DNA of 6,730 bases from Candidatus Methylomirabilota bacterium (GCA_016180705.1 JACPAU010000136.1:1-6730); one strand, 5' to 3'; counted from the stretch's first letter, positions 1 to 5,810 are shown. A program made the numbers and translations. The notes: generated from the letters alone by a model not told the origin.

Positions 1-106
1 GGACCCGGTAGCGCGGGCTGAGCGCGATGCGCAGGCCTTCCCGGATCCCGGGGTCGTCATCCACCACCAGGATGGTCGGCTTCGGCGTCCCTTCCCCCCG
101 GGTCAT
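1..106 (-). CDS. Response regulator receiver domain, N-terminal fragment
   Basis: This is the first 35 codons of a gene that runs off the left edge of the window. After a short hydrophilic leader, the protein has a hydrophobic beta strand (TILVV, residues 11-15) followed at once by an acidic triplet DDD (residues 16-18) and PGIREGLRIAL. This is the classic first strand and acidic pocket of a two-component receiver domain, where the Asp pair binds Mg2+. The phospho-accepting Asp, expected near residue 55-60, and any output domain lie outside the window, so the class (DNA-binding, enzymatic or stand-alone) is unknown. The ATG at 106 is preceded by GGGGAG about six bases upstream. The gene follows the TPR gene after 43 bases on the same strand and may belong to the same transcript. 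The receiver assignment is firm; its partner kinase is unknown. Confidence 0.85.
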   Translation of the reverse strand, partial: MTRGEGTPKPTILVVDDDPGIREGLRIALSPRYRV

Positions 107-112
107 CCCCGG

Positions 113-130
113 CTCCCCCTGCGGGGGGAG
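113..130 (-). promoter_or_regulatory. Hairpin covering the ribosome binding site of the response regulator
   Basis: On the minus strand, CTCCCCC (130-124) and GGGGGAG (119-113) are perfect complements separated by the four-base loop CGCA. The 3' arm is also the best Shine-Dalgarno sequence for the response-regulator start at 106. The 7-bp all-strong stem could limit initiation unless ribosomes or another factor open it. No T-run follows, so it is a poor intrinsic terminator. The structure is seen directly; a regulatory role is inference. Confidence 0.4.
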
Positions 131-149
131 GCGCACCGTGGCCCGCCCC

Positions 150-1127
150 CTACTGCCGGGCGTCCCGCGCTTGGTCGAGCTTCGCCCGGATCCGCCCGAA
201 GGCCTCCATGTCTCGCTTGAGGTCGGGGTGGCCGATCCGTCGGTCGAGCGCGATGACGTCCTCCAGGAGACGGAGGGCCTCCCGGTAGTTGCCCCGCTCC
301 TCGTGCATCATGGCCATGTTGAAAAGGGCGACCGTCGCCCGGAGGCGGTCCCCCTGGGCCTGCATGAGATCGGCGGCCATCCGGAACGCCTCGAGGGCCT
401 CCGCGAACTTCCCCAGCCGCCGCCGCGCGAGTCCGAGGCTGTTCAGGGTCGTGGCGCGCAGGAGCGGATCCTCCCCCTCCAGGAGCGCGGCGCTCCGGCC
501 GAGCTGCTCTTCCGCCTCCTCCAGATCCCCAGCCTGCTGGGCCAGCATCCCCAGGTTGCCGAGCCCGACCGCCTCCCCCAGGCGGTTCCCGGCCTCCCGG
601 TGCAGGCCGAGGCTGGTCCGAAAGGCCTGGGCGGCCTCCTCCGCCTTGCCCATCCGGGCCAGCACGCCGCCGATGTTGTTCCAGGTGAAGGCGACCCCCT
701 CCCGGTCCTGGAGGCCCACCTTCACCGCCATGGCCCGGCGGAACTGCTCGAGGGCGGCCTCGTACTGCCCCTTGCCCTGGTAGGCCGCGCCGCAATTGTC
801 CAGGGTGGCGGCCACCCCGGCCTGGTCGCCGATGGCCTCGAAGTGGTCGAGGGCCTCTGTGTAGCAGGTGAGGGCGCGGTCCCAGCCCCCCTCCAGATGG
901 TAGATCTGGGCGAGCCGTGTGAGGGCGAGGGCAATCGCCGCCCGGTCCCCCGTGGCCTCCTGGTGCTGCACGGCCCGGCTCGCCGCCCCCGCGGCCTGCA
1001 CCAGGAGCCCGGCCTCCTGGTAGAGAGACGTGGCGGCCAGCGCCGCCTCCGCCGCCTCTCCCGCCCGCCCGGCCGCCGCAGCGGTCGCCGCCCGCGCCTC
1101 GAGTTCCCGGGCCGCGTCGAGGCTCAT
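150..1127 (-). CDS. Tetratricopeptide repeat (TPR) protein
   Basis: This is a 325-residue soluble protein built almost entirely of helical TPR units with a period near 40 residues, longer than the canonical 34 and like the TPR_12/LGN-type repeats. After a degenerate Ala-rich N-terminal unit, about six clear repeats follow. Each has the pattern of small residues and aromatics seen in segments such as ALTRLAQIYHLEGGWDRAL, LDNCGAAYQGKGQYEAAL and LNSLGLARRRLGKFAEAL. There is no signal peptide, membrane segment or fused enzymatic domain. Such proteins bind peptide partners and often act as adaptors or sensors. The start chosen is the ATG at 1127, which overlaps the stop of the DUF4177-like gene in an ATGA arrangement, implying translational coupling. 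A longer in-frame extension to 1319 only copies the neighbouring gene in another frame and is Gly/Pro/Arg-rich. The partner is unknown; the downstream response regulator is a candidate. Confidence 0.9.
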   Translation of the reverse strand: MSLDAARELEARAATAAAAGRAGEAAEAALAATSLYQEAGLLVQAAGAASRAVQHQEATGDRAAIALALTRLAQIYHLEGGWDRALTCYTEALDHFEAIGDQAGVAATLDNCGAAYQGKGQYEAALEQFRRAMAVKVGLQDREGVAFTWNNIGGVLARMGKAEEAAQAFRTSLGLHREAGNRLGEAVGLGNLGMLAQQAGDLEEAEEQLGRSAALLEGEDPLLRATTLNSLGLARRRLGKFAEALEAFRMAADLMQAQGDRLRATVALFNMAMMHEERGNYREALRLLEDVIALDRRIGHPDLKRDMEAFGRIRAKLDQARDARQ

Positions 1128-1327
1128 GCCGCCGGCCGCCGGAGGATCAGGAGGGCGCCCACGGTCCCGTAGGCCACGCCCTCCCGGTTCGGCGCGATGA
1201 GGGGGACGGTCGCCGTCACCTCCCACCCCTCGGCTCCCGCCCCCGGGAGCCAGTCCAGGTTGCTGATCAGTCCCTCGCTCGTCTCCTTGAACATGACCAT
1301 CCGGTCCTGGTATTCCCACCGCGTCAT
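1124..1327 (-). CDS. Small DUF4177-like protein
   Basis: This 67-residue protein begins MTRWEYQDRMVMF and contains a central GAEGWEVTATVPL and a closing hydrophobic strand (GALLILRR). The pattern 'WEY... then L...L...GAEGWE' followed by a final strand is what I know from the DUF4177 family of small proteins of unknown biochemical role. The ATG at 1327 has a good ribosome site, GGAGG five bases upstream. The stop overlaps the start of the TPR gene by four bases (ATGA), so the two are probably made together. The family is often found next to regulatory or hypothetical genes and gives no clear functional hint. The match is by eye on a short protein, so the family name is likely but not certain; the gene itself is well supported by RBS, coupling and composition. 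Confidence 0.75.
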   Translation of the reverse strand: MTRWEYQDRMVMFKETSEGLISNLDWLPGAGAEGWEVTATVPLIAPNREGVAYGTVGALLILRRPAA

Positions 1328-1390
1328 CGTGTCCTCCGGGATGGGAGCGGGTGAGCCAGGGGGATGCCGCGCGCCGCCGGCCGGCCCGCC

Positions 1391-2767
1391 TCAGGCCTCC
1401 CCCACCTGTGGTGCGATCAGCCGTTCGGGCACGTCCAGCGCCTCGCCGATCCGGCGGCGGATGGCCAACAGCCGTTCCTCCCGCTCGGCCTCTTCCCCCT
1501 CCTCCATCTCCAGCATGAGCCGGGTGACGGTCCGGGTGAGGTCCCGGAGCCGCGCCTCGTGGGGGGGCCGGGCGAACTCCAGGAGGCAGCAGTCCAGGAG
1601 GGAGGGGTAGAGGCGGCCGCGGAGGAGCTCCAGATGGTAGCGGGAGTCGCCCAGCAGCTCGTAGCGGGGGCAGCAGAAGATCTTGGCGAGGTGGCGCGCC
1701 GCCTGGGCCGCGTCCATGGCGTCGTTGTCCGCCTCAAGGAGGGCGAGCTTCTCGCCGAAGGGGAGCATGCGCCAGACGTGCAGAGAGACGGGGCGCCGCG
1801 CGGCGAGCCGGCCGATCCGGTAGCGCTCCACGAAGTCGGTCAGCCGCCGGTCCCCGAGCCGGGCGGCGAGCGGGGGGAGGGCCCGCGCCAGCGCCTCGTG
1901 GGGGACGGCCTGCATGGACAGGTACTGCGCCTGGAGCGGTTGCAGCTCCCGCTGGATCTCCTCCAGGCTCATCAGGTCGCACAGGACGCGCAGGGAATCC
2001 TGGAGCTGCTCCAGGGGCATTTCAGCGATTCCCTCGGCCACCTCGGGGGGCACGTAGGCGGGAGGCACCTCCGCCGCCTCCAGGGGGAGCCTGGCCATCC
2101 GGCCGCCGAAGCGCTCCTCGAACGGCTCGGGCAGCCCCGCCGCCCTTCCGATCGCGGTCCGGGCCGCGCGCAGCGCCGCCTCCGTCCGGTCGGGGTCGTG
2201 GCCGGCAAGCGCCTCGGCCTCGCGCTGGATGTCGGCGGCCAGCGCGGTGATGACGTCCGGGGGGAGCCCGGAGAGCGCCGCCTGGAGGTGGTGGTAGACG
2301 GGAAACTCGACGGCCGACTCAGCGGTCCCGGTGTCGTGGAAGAGGTCGTAGGTCCCGCTCATGAAGAGCCGGGCGAGTTCACGGCGGAGGCGGGGCAGGG
2401 TCAGGCCCGAGGGATCGGCGGCCAGGAGGCTCCACTTCTCGGCCGCCGACATGCTCTGGAGCTCCTCGTCGGTCAGGTCGGCGAGGCGATCCCCGGCGGT
2501 GAACCGCTTGGCGTCGAGGTCGGCCAGCGCCCGCGTCGTGTAGCGGGGGATGAACCGCTCGGCGAAGGCCTGGATCTGCGGGAGGGGAAGGTGCTCGCTG
2601 TAGCCCGAGAGGTACTCCTCCTGCTCCTCGGGGAGCAGGCAGTCCGCCAGGACGCGGAGGAAGTAGCGGAGGTCCGTCTCCTCCATGTCGGGGAGGCGGG
2701 CGAGCAGATCGGCTGCCCGCTCGCTGATGTAGCGGCGCTGGGCGGAGATTCGCGGGTGCTCTTGCAT
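1391..2767 (-). CDS. Hypothetical 458-residue alpha-helical protein
   Basis: I do not recognise this family. The protein is soluble, charged, rich in Leu, Ala, Arg and Glu, and predicted largely helical by its heptad-like spacing. It has no signal peptide and no membrane segment. Visible landmarks are an N-terminal helical segment with DMEETDLRYFLRVLADCLL, a middle Pro-rich bridge (VPPAYVPPEVAEGIAEMPLEQL), and a C-terminal block containing the cysteine pairs IFCCPRYELLGDSRYH and SLLDCCLLEFARPP. These are followed by a very acidic/basic helix (MLEMEEGEEAEREERL). The start chosen is the ATG at 2767, 13 bases after the TAG of the preceding gene; no strong Shine-Dalgarno is visible, which suggests re-initiation. 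An in-frame upstream extension to 3010 is Ser/Thr/Arg-rich and shadows the preceding gene, so it is rejected. Placement directly after the chelatase-type ATPase/vWA gene suggests a partner or substrate, which is inference. Confidence 0.8.
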   Translation of the reverse strand: MQEHPRISAQRRYISERAADLLARLPDMEETDLRYFLRVLADCLLPEEQEEYLSGYSEHLPLPQIQAFAERFIPRYTTRALADLDAKRFTAGDRLADLTDEELQSMSAAEKWSLLAADPSGLTLPRLRRELARLFMSGTYDLFHDTGTAESAVEFPVYHHLQAALSGLPPDVITALAADIQREAEALAGHDPDRTEAALRAARTAIGRAAGLPEPFEERFGGRMARLPLEAAEVPPAYVPPEVAEGIAEMPLEQLQDSLRVLCDLMSLEEIQRELQPLQAQYLSMQAVPHEALARALPPLAARLGDRRLTDFVERYRIGRLAARRPVSLHVWRMLPFGEKLALLEADNDAMDAAQAARHLAKIFCCPRYELLGDSRYHLELLRGRLYPSLLDCCLLEFARPPHEARLRDLTRTVTRLMLEMEEGEEAEREERLLAIRRRIGEALDVPERLIAPQVGEA

Positions 2768-2780
2768 CGGACGGCTGGGT

Positions 2781-3137
2781 CTAAAGGCCGAAGGAGTCGG
2801 GGTTGACGGGGCACCAGGCCCCCCACCCGAAGTTCTGGTAGGCCTCCTCGCCCATCCACTCGGCGATGTGGACCCGCTGCTCCCGGACGTAGCCGAAGGC
2901 GGCGTCGAACTCGTGGGCCACGACCATCCGCTCCTCCAGGTCGAAGTACCGGATGGCGAAGAGTCCCTCCGCGTCCAGGCGCTGGGCGTCGATCGGCCGG
3001 ACGTCGTCATAATCCAGGCCGAGCATCTTCAGGAGGTCGTACAGGTCGTAGGCCTTCCCCTCCACGGTCAGGTGCGTGGCGCCGCTCCCGAGGGGGCCGT
3101 GCCGCTTCTCCATCTCGAGCCGGTCCTTCTCACTCAT
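2781..3137 (-). CDS. Hypothetical 118-residue protein following the vWA subunit
   Basis: I do not recognise this family. It is a compact acidic protein without signal peptide or membrane helix. A charged N-terminus (residues 1-15) leads into THLTVEGKAYDLYDLLKMLG and LDYDDVRPIDAQRLDAEGLF. A strand-like AIRYFDLEERMVVAHEFD is followed by a striking aromatic tail around residues 94-110 (WMGEEAYQNFGWGAWCP) ending in NPDSFGL. The alternation of strands and helices suggests a small alpha/beta domain. The ATG at 3137 has a strong ribosome site (GGAGGAGG a few bases upstream) and lies 15 bases after the stop of the vWA frame, so it is almost certainly co-transcribed with it. It precedes the 458-residue unknown by 13 bases. 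The tight linkage suggests work with the ATPase/vWA complex, but nothing in the sequence proves it. Confidence 0.85.
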   Translation of the reverse strand: MSEKDRLEMEKRHGPLGSGATHLTVEGKAYDLYDLLKMLGLDYDDVRPIDAQRLDAEGLFAIRYFDLEERMVVAHEFDAAFGYVREQRVHIAEWMGEEAYQNFGWGAWCPVNPDSFGL

Positions 3138-3152
3138 GGCCCTCCTCCCGTC

Positions 3153-4277
3153 TCAGCCGGTCGCCGCGCGGGCCCGGCGCGCGATGACCTCCAGGATGGA
3201 ATGATAGGTCATGTCGGCCACCGGGACGTACTGCGCGCCCATGGCAGCCGCGATCTCCCGCGCCCGGCCCGGGGACGTGTAGGCCAGGGAGCGCGTGTAG
3301 CCCGCCTCGCTGTCCAGGACGACGGCGGGGATCCGGCGGTGGCGCGCCATCCGGCCCAGGAGGACCGCCTCCTCCACCGGATCCAGGTCCCCGATGGACA
3401 CGTTCGGCATGCCGTCCGTGATGAGGATCAGGAGCGGCATGACGTCCCGGTTCTTCCGGCGCTCGGTCTCGAGCAGGTCCACCGCGGCCACGAGTCCGGC
3501 CGAGAGGGGGGTGGTGCCGCCCAGGAGCATCCCCTCGAAGGCCCGCTTCGCCTTCTCCACGCTGGAGGTGGGGCGGAGGATGATCTCGGCGAAGCTCTCC
3601 CGGAAGGTCACCAGCCCGACCCGGTCCCGCCGCTGGTAGGCGTCCACCAGGATGGAGAGGATGGCCCCCTGGGTCGCCAGGATCCGCCGCTGGGTCCCCA
3701 TGGAGGAGGAGGCGTCCACCAGGAAGAGGAGGACGTTCCCGGCCTTCCGCTCGCGGACCTTGCTGTGCAGGTCGTCCCGGGTGATGGTCACCCGCGTCCG
3801 GCCGCACGCCCGCTCCCGCTGGCGGGGGGCCGCCGCCCGAATCGTGGCGTCCACGGCCAGGTCCCGGTACTCCCCGGAGGCCCGGCTCCGGACGTACCGC
3901 CCCCGGGCGACCTCGGTCCGGGTCTTGCTCCGCTTCCCGGAGAAGTCCCGGCGCTGCCGGTGGCGCAGCCAGGTGAGCCGCGGCGCCCGCAGCCCCTGCA
4001 ATTCCCGGAAGAGCAGCGCCTCGTCGAAGGCCAGGCGGGTCTGCCAGGGGATGTCCCCCTGCTTGTGGGGGCAGTCGTCCTGGTCGCAGTCGCACAGCGC
4101 GCCGCCGGCGCGGGCCGCCCCCCCCGGCCCCTCCGGCCCCGGCTCGGCTTCCCGCTGGCTTGCGTCCCGGATGGTGGCGCGGGTTTCCGGGTCGTGGGCG
4201 AGCCCTACCGCCTCGGGCTGGACGTAGTCGGGCGAGAAGGCCTCCTGGCTCTCCCGGAAGTCCAGGGGCTTCTCCTC
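3153..4277 (-). CDS. chlD: vWA-domain half of ChlD/cobaltochelatase-type medium subunit, entered by +1 frameshift
   Basis: Read from GAG at 4277, this frame gives 374 residues. Residues 1-60 are an acidic, Pro/Gly/Ala-rich linker like those joining the AAA+ and integrin-I domains of ChlD/BchD. Residues 62-71 hold a cysteine/histidine cluster (CDCDQDDCPH). A basic segment with SGKRSKTRTEVARGRYV follows, then the vWA domain (about 180-374). All three metal-ion-dependent adhesion site motifs are intact: DASSS (Asp188), GTTPL, and ITDG. In chelatases this domain docks on the AAA+ ring and on the large catalytic subunit. The frame has no ATG, GTG or TTG until TTG at 4001, which would remove the linker and cysteine cluster. 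The best explanation is a +1 frameshift from the preceding ATPase frame, giving a 721-residue fusion (3153-5319) of normal ChlD size. An alternative is initiation at CTG 4265, six bases after GAGGAG. Confidence 0.85.
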   Translation of the reverse strand, partial: EEKPLDFRESQEAFSPDYVQPEAVGLAHDPETRATIRDASQREAEPGPEGPGGAARAGGALCDCDQDDCPHKQGDIPWQTRLAFDEALLFRELQGLRAPRLTWLRHRQRRDFSGKRSKTRTEVARGRYVRSRASGEYRDLAVDATIRAAAPRQRERACGRTRVTITRDDLHSKVRERKAGNVLLFLVDASSSMGTQRRILATQGAILSILVDAYQRRDRVGLVTFRESFAEIILRPTSSVEKAKRAFEGMLLGGTTPLSAGLVAAVDLLETERRKNRDVMPLLILITDGMPNVSIGDLDPVEEAVLLGRMARHRRIPAVVLDSEAGYTRSLAYTSPGRAREIAAAMGAQYVPVADMTYHSILEVIARRARAATG

Positions 4278-4290
4278 AAAGATGCCCCCG
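4275..4290 (-). promoter_or_regulatory. prfB-like programmed +1 ribosomal frameshift site
   Basis: The minus strand reads CGGGGGCATCTTTGAG here. In the ATPase frame it is CGG GGG CAT CTT TGA. The run GGGGG (4289-4285) can pair with the anti-Shine-Dalgarno of 16S rRNA, the spacer CAT is exactly three bases, CTT is the slippery Leu codon (tRNA re-pairing to TTT), and TGA is the slow stop. The release factor 2 gene prfB uses AGGGGGTATCTTTGAC with the same geometry. A +1 slip reads GAG next and enters the open vWA frame. The motif and frames are seen directly; prfB is established knowledge; function in this gene is inferred. Confidence 0.8.
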
Positions 4291-5319
4291 TTCGGGATAG
4301 GTCCCCACCAGCCGCTCGATGAGCGTGGCGTCCAGCTTCGCGCTCTGCAGCGGCATCCGCTTGGTCCGGTGGCGCAGCGCGGGGGCCATCGCGTCCCGGA
4401 GGTCGTCCCGGTCCGGCGCCGACCGCCCGTGGAAGGCGGCGGAGGCCAGGGCGGTCTTGATGAGGGTGATCTCGGCCCGGTGGCCGTCCACCTTCATCTC
4501 GATGGCCATGTGGGCCGCCGTCTCGAGGAGCGCCTCGCTGGGGGTGAGGGCGGGCAGGGCCTTCTGCGCCGCCTCGATCCGGTCGCGCAGCGCCTGCTGC
4601 TCCCGCTCCCACTCGGCGCCGAAGGCGGCGGGGTCCCGCTGAAAGGCGAGGGAGCGCCGGACGATCTCCTTGCGCTCCGCCGCCCCCTTCTCGGCCGTCA
4701 CCTCGGCGCAGAGGCCGAAGCGGTCGAGGAGCTGGGGCCGGAGGTCCCCCTCCTCGGGGTTCATCGTGCCCACGAGCAGGAACCGGGCCGGGTGGCTGTA
4801 CGTCACCCCCTCCCGCTCCACCACGTTGATCCCGGTGACCGCCACGTCCAGCAGGACGTCCACCAGGTGGTCGTCCAGGAGGTTCACCTCGTCCACGTAG
4901 AGAATGGCCCGGTGGGCCGTCGCGAGCAGGCCGGGGGCGAAGCGCTTCCTCCCCTCGGTGAGGGCCTGCTCGAGGTCCAGTGTGCCCACCACCCGGTCCT
5001 CGGAGGCGTTCAGCGGCAGGTCAATGACCGGGGTGGGGCCCTCCGTGAGGGGAAGGGACTTCCCCTGGGCGACGCTCGCGGCGCACTCGGGGCAGAGCCC
5101 CTCCGGCTGGCCCGGGGCGCAGGAGAAGAGACACCCCCGGACCACCACGCGGGGCGGGAGGACGGCCGCTAACCCCCGCACGGCCGTGGACTTGGCCGTG
5201 CCCTTCTCGCCGCGGATGAGGACCCCGCCGATGGTGGGGTCGATGGCGTTGAAGATCAACGCCTTCCGCATCTGTTCCTGGCCGACGATCGCCGTGAAGG
5301 GGTAGGTCTGGCGCTCCAT
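4276..5319 (-). CDS. chlI: Chelatase-type AAA+ ATPase (ChlI/BchI-like small subunit; also N-terminal half of ChlD-like fusion)
   Basis: This 347-residue cytoplasmic AAA+ motor is of the magnesium/cobalt chelatase type. In known chelatases, hexameric rings of this subunit with the vWA subunit drive metal insertion by the large catalytic subunit. Visible motifs: FTAIVGQEQM at the N-terminus; Walker A GEKGTAKST (37-45); a four-cysteine insert (Cys63, 67, 76, 79) of zinc-site appearance; VVGTLDLEQAL (110-120); Walker B ILYVDEVN (139-146); sensor 1 GTMNPEEG (184-191); LLDRFGL near 197-203; and a C-terminal lid with VDGHRAEI. All catalytic residues appear intact. The ATG at 5319 follows AGGAAGAG at good spacing and is the conserved family start. 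Longer upstream extensions copy the preceding gene out of frame. The frame ends CAT CTT TGA at a prfB-like shift site, so termination should yield a free ChlI-like subunit and frameshifting the ChlD-like fusion. No CobN/ChlH is present in the window. Confidence 0.95.
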   Translation of the reverse strand: MERQTYPFTAIVGQEQMRKALIFNAIDPTIGGVLIRGEKGTAKSTAVRGLAAVLPPRVVVRGCLFSCAPGQPEGLCPECAASVAQGKSLPLTEGPTPVIDLPLNASEDRVVGTLDLEQALTEGRKRFAPGLLATAHRAILYVDEVNLLDDHLVDVLLDVAVTGINVVEREGVTYSHPARFLLVGTMNPEEGDLRPQLLDRFGLCAEVTAEKGAAERKEIVRRSLAFQRDPAAFGAEWEREQQALRDRIEAAQKALPALTPSEALLETAAHMAIEMKVDGHRAEITLIKTALASAAFHGRSAPDRDDLRDAMAPALRHRTKRMPLQSAKLDATLIERLVGTYPERGHL

Positions 5320-5410
5320 CTCTCTTCCTGCTCCCGCTCGGGGGAGAGGGGTGAACCGAACGCGGCCCGCCGCAAGCAAGACCGTCAGGGGGGTCAGGCG
5401 GCAGTCCCCG

Positions 5411-5439
5411 ACGCTACCAGAGAACCCGCCGCCGCGCAA
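5411..5439 (-). promoter_or_regulatory. Weak sigma70-type promoter candidate upstream of the ATPase gene
   Basis: TTGCGC (5439-5434) and TAGCGT (5416-5411) are separated by 17 bases on the minus strand, with TGG just before the second hexamer. They lie in the only gap above 100 bases in the window, about 90 bases before the ATPase ATG. Matches to consensus are partial (TTG in the first, TA and final T in the second), and chance matches are possible. The rest of the 5320-5453 gap shows no B12 box or other riboswitch signature that I can see. Confidence 0.25.
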
Positions 5440-5451
5440 GGGATTGCGCGG
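5432..5451 (-). terminator. Hairpin just after the stop codon of the small unknown gene
   Basis: CCGCGCAA (5451-5444) and TTGCGCGG (5439-5432) form a perfect 8-bp stem with the loop TCCC, beginning two bases after the TAA at 5454-5456. Its place, right behind a gene and before a 90-base leader, suits a transcript end or an RNA-stabilising structure. The bases after it are CGGCGGG then TTCTCT, not a proper T-run, so intrinsic termination would be weak. Its 3' arm overlaps the promoter candidate. Confidence 0.4.
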
Positions 5452-5453
5452 GG

Positions 5454-5810
5454 TTACCGTCCTCCGCGGACCCCCGGGCGGGCACCGGCCGCGACGAGGG
5501 CGCGCTGCACCACCGCCCGCACCCGTTCCCGGTCGGCCGCCGGGAAGGCCCACGTGGCGACGAGCGCCACCTCGCCCGCTGCCTCCAGCATCTCTCCTCC
5601 CCGCGACGAGAAGGTGGGCCCCTCCGCGGGCTCCCCCAGGGCGCCGGCCAGGCTTCTGGCGACCTCGTCCGCCGCCCGCGGGGAGCCGCTGGTGATCTCG
5701 ACGCTGAGGCGGTCGGGTCCGAGCCACAGGTACAGGCGATCCTCCGGGTTACCCCCCGGGACGGCGGCCTCCGCCGTCTCGTAGATGGCGTGGCGCCGCC
5801 ACTCAAGCAT
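5454..5810 (-). CDS. Hypothetical 118-residue protein
   Basis: I do not recognise this family. The protein opens MLEWRRHAIYETAEAAVPGG, then has strand-like segments RLYLWLGPDRLSVEITSG, a helix (ADEVARSLAGALG) and a second strand EVALVATWAFPAADRERV leading to a terminal helix (AVVQRALVAAGARPG). The beta-alpha-beta layout and small size suggest a single alpha/beta domain; there is no signal peptide or membrane segment. The ATG at 5810 lies inside the end of the 272-residue gene (8-base overlap) with GGAG seven bases upstream, so translation is probably coupled. A hairpin follows its stop. It may be an accessory partner of the preceding protein, but nothing visible indicates an enzymatic role. 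An overlapping frame over much of this region is Arg/Pro-rich and looks like a shadow. Confidence 0.8.
   Translation of the reverse strand: MLEWRRHAIYETAEAAVPGGNPEDRLYLWLGPDRLSVEITSGSPRAADEVARSLAGALGEPAEGPTFSSRGGEMLEAAGEVALVATWAFPAADRERVRAVVQRALVAAGARPGVRGGR

Noticed and set aside
27..1172. Long plus-strand open frame opposite the TPR gene
   Set aside because: It is antisense to a well-supported TPR protein, is rich in Pro, Gly, Arg and Leu with no domain pattern, and arises because GC-rich codons lack stops on the opposite strand.
1128..1319. Upstream in-frame extension of the TPR protein
   Set aside because: It is a Gly/Pro/Arg-rich shadow of the DUF4177-like gene; the ATGA overlap gives a convincing start at 1127.
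1374..1390. GC-only palindrome GCCGGCCGGC after the stop of the 458-residue gene
   Set aside because: There is no room for a loop without breaking several pairs and no T-run follows; such palindromes are expected by chance at this base composition.
1364..2806. 480-residue plus-strand open frame opposite the 458-residue protein
   Set aside because: The composition is low-complexity (Gly, Glu, Val, Leu, Arg) and follows the reverse of the minus-strand gene; no ribosome site or domain supports it.
2768..3010. Upstream in-frame extension of the 458-residue protein
   Set aside because: The added residues are Ser/Thr/Arg-rich and overlap the 118-residue gene in another frame, typical of a shadow.
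2868..4322. 484-residue plus-strand open frame opposite the vWA gene
   Set aside because: It is a Pro/Gly/Asp/His-rich mirror of an intact vWA coding region whose MIDAS motifs prove the minus strand is the coding one.
5320..5453. Cobalamin riboswitch before the chelatase-type ATPase gene
   Set aside because: It was considered because of the possible B12 link, but the gap is too short and has no recognisable B12 box (GCCACTG) or flanking stems.
5320..5727. Upstream in-frame extension of the ATPase to a start at 5727
   Set aside because: The added residues are Arg/Gly/Pro-rich, overlap the 118-residue gene in another frame, and cross the hairpin; the family start and a good ribosome site are at 5319.
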